DNA of 64,000 nucleotides, taken from assembly GCA_025716815.1 (NCBI GenBank), contig JAIXMN010000001.1:930001-994000 (forward strand). The letters are read 5' to 3'. The stretch comes from Dichotomocladium elegans (Eukaryota > Mucoromycota > Mucoromycetes > Mucorales > Lichtheimiaceae). Positions 35,926-47,891 of the stretch are shown here, in pieces; positions within the stretch are counted from its first letter, which is position 1, and each line of letters starts with the position of its first letter. The notes beneath the pieces were generated by a model. The model had not been told where the DNA came from. It saw nothing but the letters and a program-made list of their open reading frames with translations, and did no database searches. A program made the translations under genes and the position numbers.

Positions 35926-37982
35926 TCATAGGGGATACAAAGTGCTCGAGGTATTTGTGCAATCTGGTGCCACAAAACCTCTAAAGGTATCAAAGACCCA
36001 AAGAGCGACGCCATTTGTCCAGCCAAATCCAGCCTGCACTGTGTCTATACCAATGAGAAAATATGTGCGTGGCTCTGTAAGCATCCTACATTAAAAAAGG
36101 AGGCAGAGTTGCCGGACTTACATTCGCCTCCACCCCCTGCATCACCGATATCTTCCACATCGAACTTCTCGAACATGTGGCCGACGTCCGTCTGATTCGG
36201 GAGTTGCTGCAACAGGCCCGGCACAGACCCTCCGGTTTTGTACCACGAGCAAAAGGCGGATGCCAAGTAACGCTCCGCCAATGTCTGTACAGCTTTGGTC
36301 AGCTTGGGGTCCTTGGTCACTGCGTAAACGTTGCGCATCGCCTGCATCGCGATAAACTGGAGCGGTGGCCAACCGTTGGGGAAGTCCCATTGTTGGGTCG
36401 TGTTGTATATGGACGTGGTCAGGACGCCCGGGTACTTGGCAAGGAGATTAAGGGTTTGATCAAACACGCGCATGAGTACCTTATTGCTCATTTTGTGGTG
36501 CCCGCCAAGCCAGAAGGGCGTGAGAACTGCAGGCGTGAACTCGCCTCGGTTGAGCTGTCGACTGGTGATGTTGTAGTCATAGAAGGATGCGTCTTCCTCG
36601 CTCCACAAGACCTCTTGCATGGCTGCAATGCGCTTGGCAGCCTGGCGGCGGTAGTATTTCTGCTTTTTGGGCGATGTGGACCAGGCACCAAGGTTATACT
36701 CGAGACTCCACAACAACGCATTGAGGTCAATAGGCACAATATTTTCATTATTGAGCGAACGTAGCTGGTATGTGCTGTTCTGCTTGTCTTTATAGCGGAA
36801 CCAGCGTGACGAGTAGTCCCAGCCACTTTCAGCACCCGTTGCCAGATTTGCGTACAGCCGATCGGGGTCAGCAGTGCCTGCTGCATCCCTGTAGTCTTCC
36901 CGATATGACTCGGGCCGCGGGGAGTGGTTGAGCACACGGTACTGATTAAGAGTATGTCCATTGACTTCTACAGAGGTATTACCCATCCAGAAGGCATATT
37001 CTTTTTCAAGCTTGGGCAATGCATCGTGGAGGAGCTGAGTGTCATTGGTCGCCTCATAGTAAGCCTTGATCATTTCTACTAGGAATGGCGGTTGGGATCG
37101 GTTCAGGTAGTAGATTCTTGCTCCGTTCGCTATGAGTGTATAGTAAGAACTATTCTGGTCAAGGCTTTCTCTGTGTGCTTTCCCCGCGTCGCCACTCTCA
37201 AATGATATTTACGAATGAAGCCATAGTCTTCTATAAAGTCTAGAAAGTTAAGAATCATATTCTTGACAGCACCGTGGAGCTCGCTTATCAGAAGGCCACG
37301 GATGACAAAGTAGCTGTCCCTGTTATTGTTTGATTGTGTATGTGTGGTGAGGGAAAAAATCCATGACCTTGCTCTGCATACCCTATATGACCTACCAATA
37401 GTAGAATTCCCTAAAACGGCCTCCTGGCACAACAAATGGCCGTTTGGCTGGTAATATGCTGGAGACACATCCATCGCACAAGACGGAGGTATCAAACTCA
37501 TATGATAGATTAGCCCAGTACTTATGAATTTTAGTGATCCAGCCGCGGTAGGTAAGATCATCGATTTTGTCAAAAAGCGGGATGTAGTCTGCGACAGTCA
37601 GGTTATAGGGCTTGAGCTCAGTACCTTCTGCAAGGAAGTTAGCATCTACAAAAGATTTTATAGAGCCGACAGAAGGATTGTCTCCAAGAGCATTAAACGC
37701 AGAAAGTACATCGCCAACGGGTTTGGATGTGGGCTACGATAAACCAATTCTAAATATTAACAACTCACGCACCATCCAAAGTTATTGCCATCGCCCCACC
37801 TTATCCACAAACGTCTTTGAATCACCATACAAGCTCGCCAGCTGTACCGCCTTCAGCAGTGGGCCATCACAGTAGATCGCGGAATCGCACTGCGGATAAA
37901 CCCGAGGAGGTTGCTTCATTTGTGCGCTCACTGATGATGCAACCAGGAGCGATAACGCGCCCAACAGGAATCTCATTCTCAA
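35926..37982 (-). CDS. Secreted alpha,alpha-trehalase (GH37)
   Basis: Hydrolyses trehalose to two glucose molecules. The protein begins MRMRFLLGALSLLVASSVSA, a signal peptide, so it is secreted or vacuolar. After several short introns it shows family signature 1, VPGGRFREFYYW, joined by splicing to DSYFVIRGLL near 37400/37320. Signature 2, QQWDFPNGWPPLQ, is near 36385. Other hallmarks are YREDYRDAAGTADPD, ESGWDYSSRW and the Gly-rich loop GGGGE near 36120. A last exon reads GFGWTNGVALWVF and ends at the stop at 35926. Length (about 600-650 residues) and catalytic region are normal. It lacks the calcium-binding/regulatory segment of cytosolic neutral trehalases, as expected with a signal peptide. 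The start at 37976 (MRF) is possible. Confidence 0.92.
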
Positions 37983-40230
37983 TCAATCAAAAATCAGCAC
38001 AAAGAGGAAGAACAAGCAAGAGAGGGACAAAGGAAGTAAGAAAGTATCCTTATAGCTTGTACCAGAAACCATGTCCGATTGGACGCTATCCCTTATATGC
38101 AAACAGAGGTGTGTCGTAGTATGACGAAACAGTCGAGATTAACAAACTCGACAATTTTTTTTCCCACAAGTCGGCGGGACCCGCTGCTGGACAAGCAGAA
38201 GAAAAAGAACAGGGTGCTTAATACTGTATTAAAAGAATGGGAAGGTGGCTTTGTTGATCTCATAAGCCATCCGAAAAAGCGATGTTGGACACACACGCAT
38301 GAACAGCTGAGCAGATTAGGTAGCGATGGGCATCCTTTCTCACAGGTGTGCTTTTATATCGTTTTCACGTCTGTCAGTGAATAATTCGCATGAAAAGGAA
38401 CGAGCTCACGAGTATCCCACAAAGCCCAGGTACTGTACATCGATGTTATCATCCTCCGGCTCTGATCGGATCAATTTGACGAGGATATATTTCACCGATC
38501 TATGAATATGCACCGTCAGCATTTTTTACTCGCGTGTACCGCTTTAAATATAGAAATAGATACATATAATTTACCGGGACAATGGCCTGGCGGTCCTTGG
38601 TGAGTGTGAACCAGGCAATAGGATTCATGCTATCGCCAGGCTCACTGGCCATCTAAGCGTAAACTGGTCGAAAATCCTCGTACCTAAAAAGGGCAAGAAA
38701 AAATTGAGCGAGCCACTTTTTTCAGTTTGTTTACGAAAGTGACTTACGCTCCATATCAATGGGATGACTCGCAACAAATAACATTCCATCTTTGTCTGTC
38801 CAGTCCGCGGCTGCAGTAAGCAAGATATACTAGAATCCTATCGGTCACTCACAAGGAGCGGTAAACCTATGGGAAAGAAAGAGATAGGATGAGGCGTCAT
38901 GAGAATTTAGGAGACCATGCAACCTACTCGTACTGAGGTGCCTTAACGATAATTTGCGTGATGACGCATCCCTGTTCCGTTCTTGTCTTGCCACGATAAC
39001 GCTCCTTCCTGAGCTACGAGGTACGTGTACATACTCAGTCTATCGTGGTACATTATTGATTATTTTTACTTCCCCTTCTCGCTTACCAATACACCAAGTT
39101 GTCGTTGCGCAACATATTCTCAACACCATACAGTACTCCATTTCACTGAAGAATAAAAACAAAAACACGTCACGTTTTCGCAATATAAACAGCCTCCTTC
39201 ATCCTTCTTATCAACACGGGATCTCCCAAGGAGAAGGACGAAACGACCTTACGAATAATATACTGAAACGTCTGACCATTATCGATATATCGGAATAAAA
39301 ACAGACATATCTACTAAATTTATGCACCATACCCAGCTTCCGCTCATGGATGAAGTACACGTTAAGTTCAAGTATTGAAAATGGTAGATAAGACAGTGTA
39401 ATGCTGATTGTAGTTATACGTAGTATCGATAAGTCTGATAAAAGAAGGCGGAGGTACCACCATAAGCCAAAAGCCTTGGCACGTAGAATGGGCATGCGAT
39501 TGATATACCACAAAAGGGAAAAAATCTCCTCTGAATGATAAAAAAGAGAAACTTCCCTTCCCCTTAAAGTATCCGGATGCCGTTCCCGAGCTGTGGGAGC
39601 GCTATATATCAACGCAGAAGCAGCACACTCTGCCCTGCAAACCCGAAGAATAGCAGTCCAACCAACAGCAATGTATTCAGCAACAATCGAATCAACGAAT
39701 CTGCTTCAGGTCTGAGGGCCCGCCAGCGAGAAGCTGACATTTTGGATGTTTCTCCTACATGTGTGTCTGCTATACTTAATAGTATATGTAAACATCTGCA
39801 GGCTTACTGTTTGAGCTATAGTGTCGAACGACTGCGAACAACCAGAACCGCAGATCAGTGGCCTCGCTATTTAGCACGCGTGCTATCTTCAGAGTTTACA
39901 CCTCATGTTAATCCCAGAGGGAAAATGTAAGAAGATGTGTGCCCACCTTTTTGGCGCGATGACCGCTACAGCGCTCCTCTTTTCTCTATGTGTTGCAATA
40001 AAGTAAGAGTACAGCCTCCTACCATTCCACCGCCACTACCAGAGCTTATTTCTCTTTTGATAGACGAAGTCTATGTCTAGAGCATTCCAAGTTGACATAT
40101 GTCACTGTTATTTTTACGTAGGTGGGAGTCACAGTGCTTATTTTTCCTTTTTTGTACCATAATTATCAAAATTTATCTGAACAGATATCAAGAAACCAGT
40201 AGCTTAACGAATCCTTAGCCAAGGCGAGAA
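37983..40230. other. Gene-poor DNA, nothing recognised
   Basis: Contains the trehalase promoter at its left end. Longer frames (+ 38079-38384, + 38954-39298, + 39577-39930, - 39211-39612) show no domain and overlap each other on opposite strands, so they are probably chance. Confidence 0.4.
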
Positions 40231-41560
40231 GTGGCACACACTTTCCTCATTCATGGAGGAGAACTGCTTAAAATTAGCGAGCAGGGTCCTCTATATGGTC
40301 CTCTCCATTACGTCCTTCTGTTTCCTGGTGGCGAGCAAGGGTGGACGTATTTTGACAAGTCTCAACCAGAAAGTAAGCCAGCCTTTAAAAATAATGGATA
40401 TATAGGTGTGTCTTTATAGCTCCTTTATAAACAACTGCAGATAACCCGCAATCCCGAGAGGATCGGATGGAGGAGGCAAATGAAGATACTGACGGGAGTG
40501 ATGATGACAAGGACAGCGATGACAACGGCAATGCCACTAATGAAAAGCATGGACTTGAAGAGATTGGGAGGGAGCCAGACGAGATAGTAACTTCCATGCG
40601 ATTCTATTTGCACTTACTGCAAGGCCGTGAGAACTCATACCTCCTATATTACGTGCGGCTTTTCCATCAGTATGCAGTGAATATGTATGTGAAGGTCGAG
40701 CAGCATTGTCTGTGATACATAGGGTTAAACCAGGAGAGCATACGCGGAGAAGTCCCCCCTGGTGTCGTCGACGCAATCGCCAGAGAAATTCACGAGATAT
40801 TAGAGATAAAATAACTACTGTAGGAAAAGAGTGCAGTGAATCCTTCCTTTGTCCTTCACAGGTGGTCCACGTGATATGACAGCCAGGTACTATGTCATGG
40901 CAATTATCCGGACCTTTGGAGATCCCGGCCACTTTATAACGCTGACTTGCAATCCAAATTGGCCTGAGATTACTTCAGAATTGAAACCTGACCAGAGGCC
41001 TGTTTATCAATCTGATTTTACGAACAGAGTCTTTAAATTGTAAGTAGGGTGTGCTGCTTATTATGGATCCAATTACAGGTACTATATACGCCGACCAAAC
41101 GTATGATTCCAAAATGCGAATTGCTTATGAGTAATCTGACCAAGAATAAAGTGTTTGGAGACGTTGTCACATTATTCAAAGTCATCGTGCTTTAGAAGCG
41201 CGGCTTCCTCACGCTCGTATTCTTCTAGCTCTACAAGAGAGTGCTCGCCCCAAGACGTGGAAATATACGATGAATTCGTCTCAGCCAAGACTGTCACTAG
41301 CCTCATGATGTATGGTCCCTGCGGTGCTGCATATCCAAATGCACAATGCATGGATAATGGGCGATTCAAAAAGCAGTTCCCAAAGGCCTTTTACTAGGAG
41401 ACAAGGCAGCAAATAAACGGCTACCCTGAATATCAACACCCCAATAATGACCGATCACTTAAAAGGAACCATATAACTCCATCTCTTGATAACAGATGGG
41501 TCGTGCACCACGATCTGTTCCTCTGTACCAAACACAGTGCCCGCATAAATGGTCGAAATA
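40231..41560 (+). pseudogene. Helitron Rep/helicase remnant, 5' part
   Basis: Broken frames match the N-terminal (Helitron_like_N) part of fungal Helitron proteins in order. First is GGELLKISEQGPLYGPLHYV then LLFPGGEQGW (40231-40380). Next is FYLHLLQGRENSYLLYYVRL then FHQYAVNMYVKVEQ (40600-40710). At 40858-41040 are FTGGPRDMTARYYV and ITLTCNPNWPEI. At 41310-41400 comes YGPCGAAYPNAQCMDNGRF with KKQFPKAFY. Last is DNRWVVHHDLFLC near 41490-41525. Stops and frameshifts separate the blocks. Reading stops at the TA (41559-41560) where another transposon is inserted, and resumes in frame after it. Confidence 0.85.
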
Positions 41561-42318
41561 CAGTCAGCGCTCGATTTACCGGCCGCTATGTATACGGTAG
41601 AGCGTTTACCGGTGAGATTTTCAAAAAACGGCCATTTTTGGCAGGGAAATACCGATAAAAAAGGTTACCGGTGGCCCGTGTGGTTCTCTGGCCATACCGT
41701 ACTGAGTATTATTTAGAAGCTGCTGAATGACGACTGCTTCTTTGTGGTGGCAACACCGACTTCCCTTGAAGAACCTGGATCAGCTCCAGGTTGTCCCCCT
41801 CTTCACCAGCCACAAAATCCACAAAATCTTGGTATGCCTTCCTCTTCTCACCAAGAGCAAAGGCGATTGGTACATCTGAGCCGTCAAAAGTAATGGAGCT
41901 GGTATCTTCTACTTAATCTGGTGAGAGTCCTTCTCTAGACATCAATGATTGTTCATACCTTGAGTACTACTGTCATCTTTATCCAGAGGAAAGACTAAAT
42001 CCAGACGTTCAGAAAGTGTAGGTACATCATGAACGCCTTTGTCATTATCATAAAGCAAGGTTACAGTGGAGATATTCGCTTGAGTACCGGCAATTACTTT
42101 GAGAACATTAACTTTCGTAGTGCTCTTCTGAAAGCTATTAATTCACCACAGTATTTTGTTTGATAACCAGTTTTGCAGTTACAACCTTCAGACTGAATGT
42201 TATTTGCAGCTAACCTATAGATCGCCAGAGCAGTCGCGGCCATTCGATATGGGTTACAACAATGAATACCGGTGGCATTTGGGTCTGACAGAGCCCACCG
42301 GCAATCGAGCGCTGACTA
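41561..42318. mobile_element. 758-bp TA-inserted element (pogo/Tc1-like ends) inside the Helitron
   Basis: The left end reads CAGTCAGCGCTCGATTTACC. The right end, read inward on the other strand, is TAGTCAGCGCTCGATTGCC, so the ends are inverted repeats of about 20 bases. They are flanked by TA on both sides (41559-41560 and 42319-42320). Removing the element and one TA restores the Helitron reading across the junction, which proves the insertion limits. Too short for a full transposase, it keeps one minus-strand coding fragment. Similar ends are seen at 56775-57279 and at 63277. Confidence 0.88.
41709..41915 (-). pseudogene. Coding fragment in the 758-bp element, possible transposase tail
   Basis: An open stretch on the minus strand, from about 41915 to a stop at 41709-41711, reads SSITFDGSDVPIAFALGEKR, then KAYQDFVDFVAGEEGDNLEL, and ends RSSRHSAASK. 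It is acidic and coding-like. Its position suggests it is the 3' end of the element's former transposase, but I recognise no catalytic motif. Confidence 0.4.
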
Positions 42319-43075
42319 TATTTGCACGAGCATAGATGCTGTACATTATCTATACAAATACAATTATAAGGGACATAACCGCACTTTAATGCGTTTGAGA
42401 CGCGATTCTCAGTACGAAGATGCTCAGCAAATTATCGAGACCCAGTGATACCAGGATACACGATACGTCTTGGTGTTAGAAGCGATATGGCGAATTTTTA
42501 GTTTCGTCCTCTTTTCTCGCAGTCCAGCAATTGGGCGACTTATTATCCCTCCGCCTGGCGAAACAGATGGTGCATTCCCGCGCAATATGACAGTGTCCGA
42601 GGTCAGAGCACGCGCAGCAGCAAGAATGACAAAGCTTGAGGCATTTTTTTCCTGCTTAATCGGTAAGTGGTTAGTTTCAGAGCCATTCGTATACACCGGC
42701 ATAAGTCTTATCTCTTGTTGATATAAGCAACGATCCGGCTTTCCAATGGCCTTCGTTATCATGAAGTTCTCATTCCAGTATACATGGCGTACAAACAGCC
42801 AGCCTCACCATCGGTGCCCACGGGGAAGAGGTGGACTCAAAGTTGGCAAATATGCCCTTTATCTCACCAACCGACATGGAAAAGTTTATTCTGCGGCAAC
42901 TACCCAAAAGTCCAAGGACAAAAAAGGGTCCGACGACCTCAAGACAATTAATGACATCACTTATCCAACGTTCCGTGCATTGGCCTCGTTGAGAATGACA
43001 ATAAGTATGAACTCTGTCTTTAATTCTGGTGTATGGTCAGCCGCAGTTTTGTCCACAACATGAAGAGGATTAAAT
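42319..43075 (+). pseudogene. Helitron remnant, continuation after the insertion
   Basis: Immediately after the TA the Helitron frame resumes with CTSIDAVHYLYKYNYKGHNR. Next are YQDTRYV and EAIWRIFSFVLF (42440-42500), AIGRLIIPPPGETDG and RARAAARMTKLEAFF (42530-42650), and DLKTINDITYPTFRA (42940-42985) with a NDNKYELCL-like end near 43020. These are the usual consecutive blocks of Helitron proteins upstream of the helicase. The Pif1-type helicase motifs themselves were not found, so the copy is truncated at about 43075. Confidence 0.8.
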
Positions 43076-43942
43076 GGACCTTGAACCAGTCCATAGAAGG
43101 ATTCGGAATATCGGAATTCGGTTTAAAAAGAATCAAGATTTCTAATCATGCGACAACTACTTTTGGAATGGCGACACTACTTTTTGCCACAAGTATTTAA
43201 GCACAGTTTTTCTTTCGAAATCATATGCCACATCAGTGATAAAGACACCATCTATCAAAGCAGTAATCGCGCCCGAGATCGAATTGGAAGCAGCTGTTAG
43301 AAAAATGGAGTAAGAGATTGTCTTGACTCACCTTTTTTAGGTTAGCTCCCTCTACTGAAATCTAACCCGACTTCTTTATTATTTGTGTCTGCCTCAAAAG
43401 ACGGTCAAACCAATGTCGTCAACGCCGAAACTGAAAGTCCAAGGCGACAATCATGACCATAAGCATGCGAAGCGGTCAACTAAATTATCGAAAAATCTGA
43501 CCAAGTGATTATTGGAGATCATGCGAAAGAATTAAGACGACGTCAGGGCAAACGAAAAAAGGAAATCAGCAAAAAGAAAGAACTTTGATTCGGCGATGAG
43601 ATTGATGGACATGTCGTTCACCAACGCTTACGGCAAAGCGTCTGATACGATGAAGGGCAATGAAACTATAGAGCAGAAGCAGGCGCAGTTTTAAGAAGAG
43701 CATGGTTAAGGTGACGGATGCCAATGCAAGGTGACAAGGCAAAGTAAGTTTCTTCTCTTTTGTGTATCGATGCATATGCTGTCTTACATGATGGATAGGA
43801 TTGGGAAATACATTGCAATCGATAGTGATATGGTGGGTGTTGCCGAAGGCGGTATTACACCGGCCCTTGCGCGTATCTTCTCTCGTCAACTACCACGGCG
43901 CGGTGCTGGTGGCTACTTTTGTCATGCCCATGGAGCGTGTTA
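43076..43942. other. DNA after the Helitron remnant, nothing recognised
   Basis: No Helitron 3' hairpin with a CTRR end and no helicase block were found. Short frames on both strands lack domains. Confidence 0.35.
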
Positions 43943-44225
43943 CAGAATATAAGATTTTCAAGAAGTTTGCAAATTTCAGTGTTTCGTTGTTTATCCTTTT
44001 GTCAAAGTTGAAAGGCAATGGTTGCAAAAAGTTTTCAGTCAAGACTATAGGTGAGACTTTCTTAGCTTCTTTTTACACCAGAGTAGTTGGGAAGGCTAAA
44101 CGTTTAATGTTTCAAAGAAAGAAGAGCTGAAATTTGTATTCGAATTTCAAGCAAAAACGACGAAAAACCTAGACGATCTATACCAACAACTAAACTTTGT
44201 GGCAAACTTCTTCTTGAAAATCCTG
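43943..44225. mobile_element. Tc1/mariner-type MITE, copy 2
   Basis: Second copy of the family at 7341-7632. It starts CAG after a TA and has GATTTTCAAGAAGTTTGC on the left. The right end has CTAGACGATCTATACCAAC, then CTTCTTGAAAATCCTG followed by TA. The interior TATCCTTTTGTCAAA..., the CTATAGGTGAGA block and a TTTTTACAYCAGA block are shared with copy 1. The left terminal repeat is shortened relative to copy 1, so this copy is internally rearranged. Confidence 0.8.
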
Positions 44226-44830
44226 TACGACACGTTAGTGGGCGGTATGGAGTCAGAGCATTTGAAGGATGACAAGTACCAAGAAAGGGATATTACCAAA
44301 ACCGGCCTCTCATATGTTGCCATAAAAAGTTACGGATAGCTGGATTTGGTAGGTTGTTTAACTAGGCATAGCTCAAACGGTGAAATTGAATGAATTACGG
44401 TCGCGTTGCTGCACAGGAAAACGTGAACCTCATCTGCAACAATGGCTACGTCAATGCCTGAAGATGTTGCCTGATGTCTGGACCACGCTGATGGGCTAAG
44501 TCTAAGAGAATTCATGCAGCACTTCGGCCTCAGTGATAAGAGGATAGCGAACACCCGGTACAGCAACATCCTCAATAGCAGGATGTTCAACCATCCCAAG
44601 AACGACAATCTTTCTTTGTGGCGTCAATCGGACCATGAAGAGCAATTCTGGCAGCAGCGGCTTCTTGCCAGAACGCACCAATGAATAAAAAAGGGACTCG
44701 AGATTCGCGGGGCTGAGTTGGTAAATGGGTATGCCAATCAACAAGCAACCAACTGCTTCAGACGGTGACTCTGGTCCTGGTCCTGATCCTCCCCCGGTCA
44801 CCGAGTTCGACAAGCTCCTCATACTTTCGA
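44226..44830. other. Intergenic DNA with an unassigned minus-strand ORF
   Basis: A minus-strand frame at 44502-44822 (106 residues) contains LTPQRKIVVLGMVEHPAIED and VPGVRYPLITEAEVLHEF. It looks protein-like but I cannot assign it. It overlaps the possible 5' part of the plus-strand gene that follows, so at most one of the two is real at this spot. Confidence 0.3.
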
Positions 44831-46500
44831 GCGAGATACAAGCGGATGAAAGACGAAGAGAGGTGGCGCCTCTCTACTGGAAAGGTTGTAGAAGATAAGC
44901 TCTTTGAATTCGGCTCTGAGTGCCAAGAGGAACAGTAAGCTGCAGCATCCATAAGTCGAATTTTTATCTCTTTAACATTTCACTCCTAGCCCCTGCCACT
45001 CGTGGATCCTGGGTCCAAGCGACTAAGAATACCTCCTCTCGGAGATATTCACGCTAGAGCAGTTGCAAGAGGTTGCGACATATCACCCAAAGCCATTACC
45101 GCCGGTTCCAGAAAGTTTGAGCAGTTTCATTGCTCAATTTGAGCAGGTAACTCTTTGCGCAGAAGCGAGCTATTTCCTTTCAATCTGATATTCGCTCCCT
45201 AGGATCAAACTACCACTGAAATTCGTAATCATTTGTTTAAGGCAGCTGATTACATGCGCAAGTTTAACGGAGGAGGCCATCCAATGTTCGCTTAAATTGC
45301 TCTATACCTGGCTATGTACAATTGTAAAGTCACAATCTAACTACAGGTGATGCGTGTCCAGAATGTTGGCCATTGTCCAGAAAATGGTAATCCTGTTTGT
45401 TAAAAACGGGATAATACTAGCTGGATAAGATTCTAGAAGGAATTGCAACGATATACCCAATTGTACATACCCAGGTGTAGAGCCTTTATCTTGACCAATG
45501 CGAGCAATGTAAGCGAACATTGAATGGCCTCCAGAGACTCCCATTTCGATATCGACTGGATCCATCGTACAATTCGTAACTGGTAAACTAGTTTAAATAT
45601 TCATACATGTCACGCCGTCTCAATGATTTGATATAGGCTGGTCGAATACGAGGCCGATGGAATAATGACTATGGGCCACAGAGAAAATTGGTACGCCCAG
45701 CATCTTTGGGGTTGCTTCGACACCCTTCTATATGATGTGCCTGGATTGGAAGCTGTTAGGTAATAGTGAGTCCTATATCAGGAGAGCATTATGTACTTAC
45801 AAATAATATACACAAAGTCGGAAGCAAAGTCGCTGGCAACCCGCAGCAGAATCAACGAGCATCGGGCACTTGGGGGGCGGGTGACCCCGATAACGCGGAT
45901 GCAAACCGGCGCGTCAATGGATTTGCTTGTCCGTTTCGATGAAGAGCTTGACCTTGCTTGTGAGGAAGCCGGGAGAGCCAAAAACGAGATCCAGAATGAC
46001 ACTAAAGTGTTAGTTGAAAGCGGACTCAAATCACCCAAAGTTGCCCACAACATCATGGTCTATCTGAACAAAATTACCAACAGCAACATGTCTTTGACGC
46101 GGAAAATTGAAATCGTCATAATCACAGCAGGTAAGAATAACAATCCCTTACAGTAATAAAACAGAGTCGTTAACCTTCTGTAGCCGAACTATGCGACTGC
46201 TGCGAATGGATTGTCCGATGGGATATGCTTGCTGCATCACTCGTGAAGCCCCATTGTCTATTGCAAAGCGCGTCGACGATTTCCGAGATTCTCTTCAAGT
46301 ATTGCGGCAGATGATACAGATTAAGGTGAGTTCCCAAGACAACAGGTGTTCATACATTTCTTAATTGTTGCTTGCTTTCTCGATAGTCCATATTAAAAAA
46401 TATACTTAAAGATTTTAAGACCACCAAGCGAGCAGCTGCGAACAGCGCTATTGCCCTCCCCTCCACAATGTACCCCGAGACAAAAAAGCACAAAAAGTAA
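44831..46500 (+). pseudogene. Orphan fungal family gene with one in-frame stop
   Basis: A spliced gene of a family I associate with expanded, uncharacterised proteins in mucoralean fungi; no function is known to me. Visible exons: YKRMKDEERWRLSTGKVVED and LFEFGSECQEE up to a donor at about 44936; HPCHSWILGPSD, then a TAA at 45024-45026, then EYLLSEIFTLEQLQEVATYH up to about 45147. Then come RNHLFKAADYMRKFNGGG (45205-45290), GHRENWYAQHLWGCFDTLL (45640-45760) and SRINEHRALGGRVTPITRM with DLLVRFDEELDLACEEAG (45820-46130). It ends with LRMDCPMGYACCITREAP and KNILKDFKTTKRAAANS to the stop at 46498-46500. Splice phases agree across junctions. The single stop suggests recent inactivation or a sequencing error. 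The 5' start is not fixed. Confidence 0.6.
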
Positions 46501-46750
46501 ATAAAATATTTTGCGCATTATTACAATATATTATCATGAACAGCGTACAGGAACTAGACGTCAAGCCGATTAAATAAACCCACAACGTGCTGCCACGCAA
46601 CATGGAGTACTGATTTTCTTGGTATGTGGTAACAACCGGTCACAGACTGCACATCCGATTCAAGCAACCGTTTTTCGTCTGGTTCGCCAGCGCAGTAATT
46701 GACCTTGCTGATAATGTCACTGCATTATCTCAACGTTTCTGGACTCAAAG

Positions 46751-47540
46751 GAACGCGTGCCAAGACCAACCAGCCCTTGGTGCTGTGACCCTCGCCACCC
46801 CAGCACTGAGACTGCTGGTAGTCAGTCCGCACTGGTGTGACAGAGAGGTCCATCCTTAGTCAAAGAGCCGCCGAGATTGTCGAAAGAGTCGCCGTCGTCG
46901 TCGCCGTCGTCGAGGATGCACTCGTCAGTTGCTAGACTTGTGCTGTCAGTACCGATAAGTACACCTACAGTCAACACAACGCAGTTATCTTTTTCGATTG
47001 CCACGAAGGATGAGACCCGGCACATTGAACATCGTGGCAAGACTACCAGCCCAAGCTGCATTATAACGCTGATACTGCTGTCGCATGATGCTGGCTGGTC
47101 ACCACGCTAAGCACAGAGCAGTCGTCTCCTTCAATGTGCCAGGCGACCAAGGAACGCGTGCCAAGACCAACCAGCCCTTGGTGCTGTGACCCTCGCCACC
47201 CCCAGCACTAAGACTGCTGGTAGTCAGTCCGCACTGGTGTGACAGAGAGGTCCATCCTTAGTCAAAGAGCCGCCGAGATTGTCGAAAGAGTCGCCGTCGT
47301 CGTCGCCGTCGTCGAGGATGCACTCGTCAGTTGCTAGACTTGTGCTATCAGTACCGATAAATACACCTACAGTCAACACAACGCACTTATCTTTTTCGAT
47401 TGCCACGAAGATGAGACCCGGCACATTGAACATCGTGGCAAGACTACCAGCCCAAGCTGCATTATAACGCTGATACTGCTGTCGCATGATGCTGGCTGGT
47501 CACCATGCTAAGCACAGAGCAGTCGTCTCCTTCAATGTGC
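46751..47540. repeat. Direct tandem duplication, period 401 bp
   Basis: Copy 1 (46751-47139) and copy 2 (47152-47540) both run from GAACGCGTGCCAAGACC to CCTTCAATGTGC, separated by 12 bases. They are near-identical: differences include one base gained at CACCCC/CACCCCC, one lost at GAAGGATGAG/GAAGATGAG, and a few substitutions. Each contains a GTCGTCGTCGCCGTCGTC tract. On the minus strand copy 2 has an open frame (47224-47487) with VPGLIFVAIEKDKCVVLTVG and a DDGDDDGDSFDNL acidic run; copy 1 has the same frame interrupted by the indel. No family was recognised. Confidence 0.9.
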
Positions 47541-47891
47541 GCAGAGAGAGGAAACAAAAATATGGGCAATCATATGAATCGGTTCTTCTGTATTTCGATT
47601 CTGTGGAATCTAGCGTTTGGAAAATGATGATTAACGTTGCAAGATATACGCACAGTGTACGAAATGATCTATTCCTGTAACCTTGTTGTTACCGCAACTA
47701 CTGCGGATTGTAGTGTAGCAAGAAACACGCGGTGGAGGAATGAGTCAGATATACGCGCATATGTCGGGTTTCAAATTCCTCATTTCCCTAACTACTATAG
47801 TCAATTGTTTACTTTGGAAATACCGAATGTATTACGCATGAACAAAGCGCAAAATGGGGAAACACATTTATTAATTACATTCGCCTTCTAT
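47541..47891. other. DNA between the duplication and the transposase remnant
   Basis: A plus-strand frame at 47637-47972 (111 residues) has no domain and runs over the 3' end of the transposase on the other strand, so it is probably chance. Confidence 0.35.

Noticed and set aside
36177..36764. 195-residue plus-strand ORF
   Set aside because: Antisense shadow of the trehalase catalytic exon.
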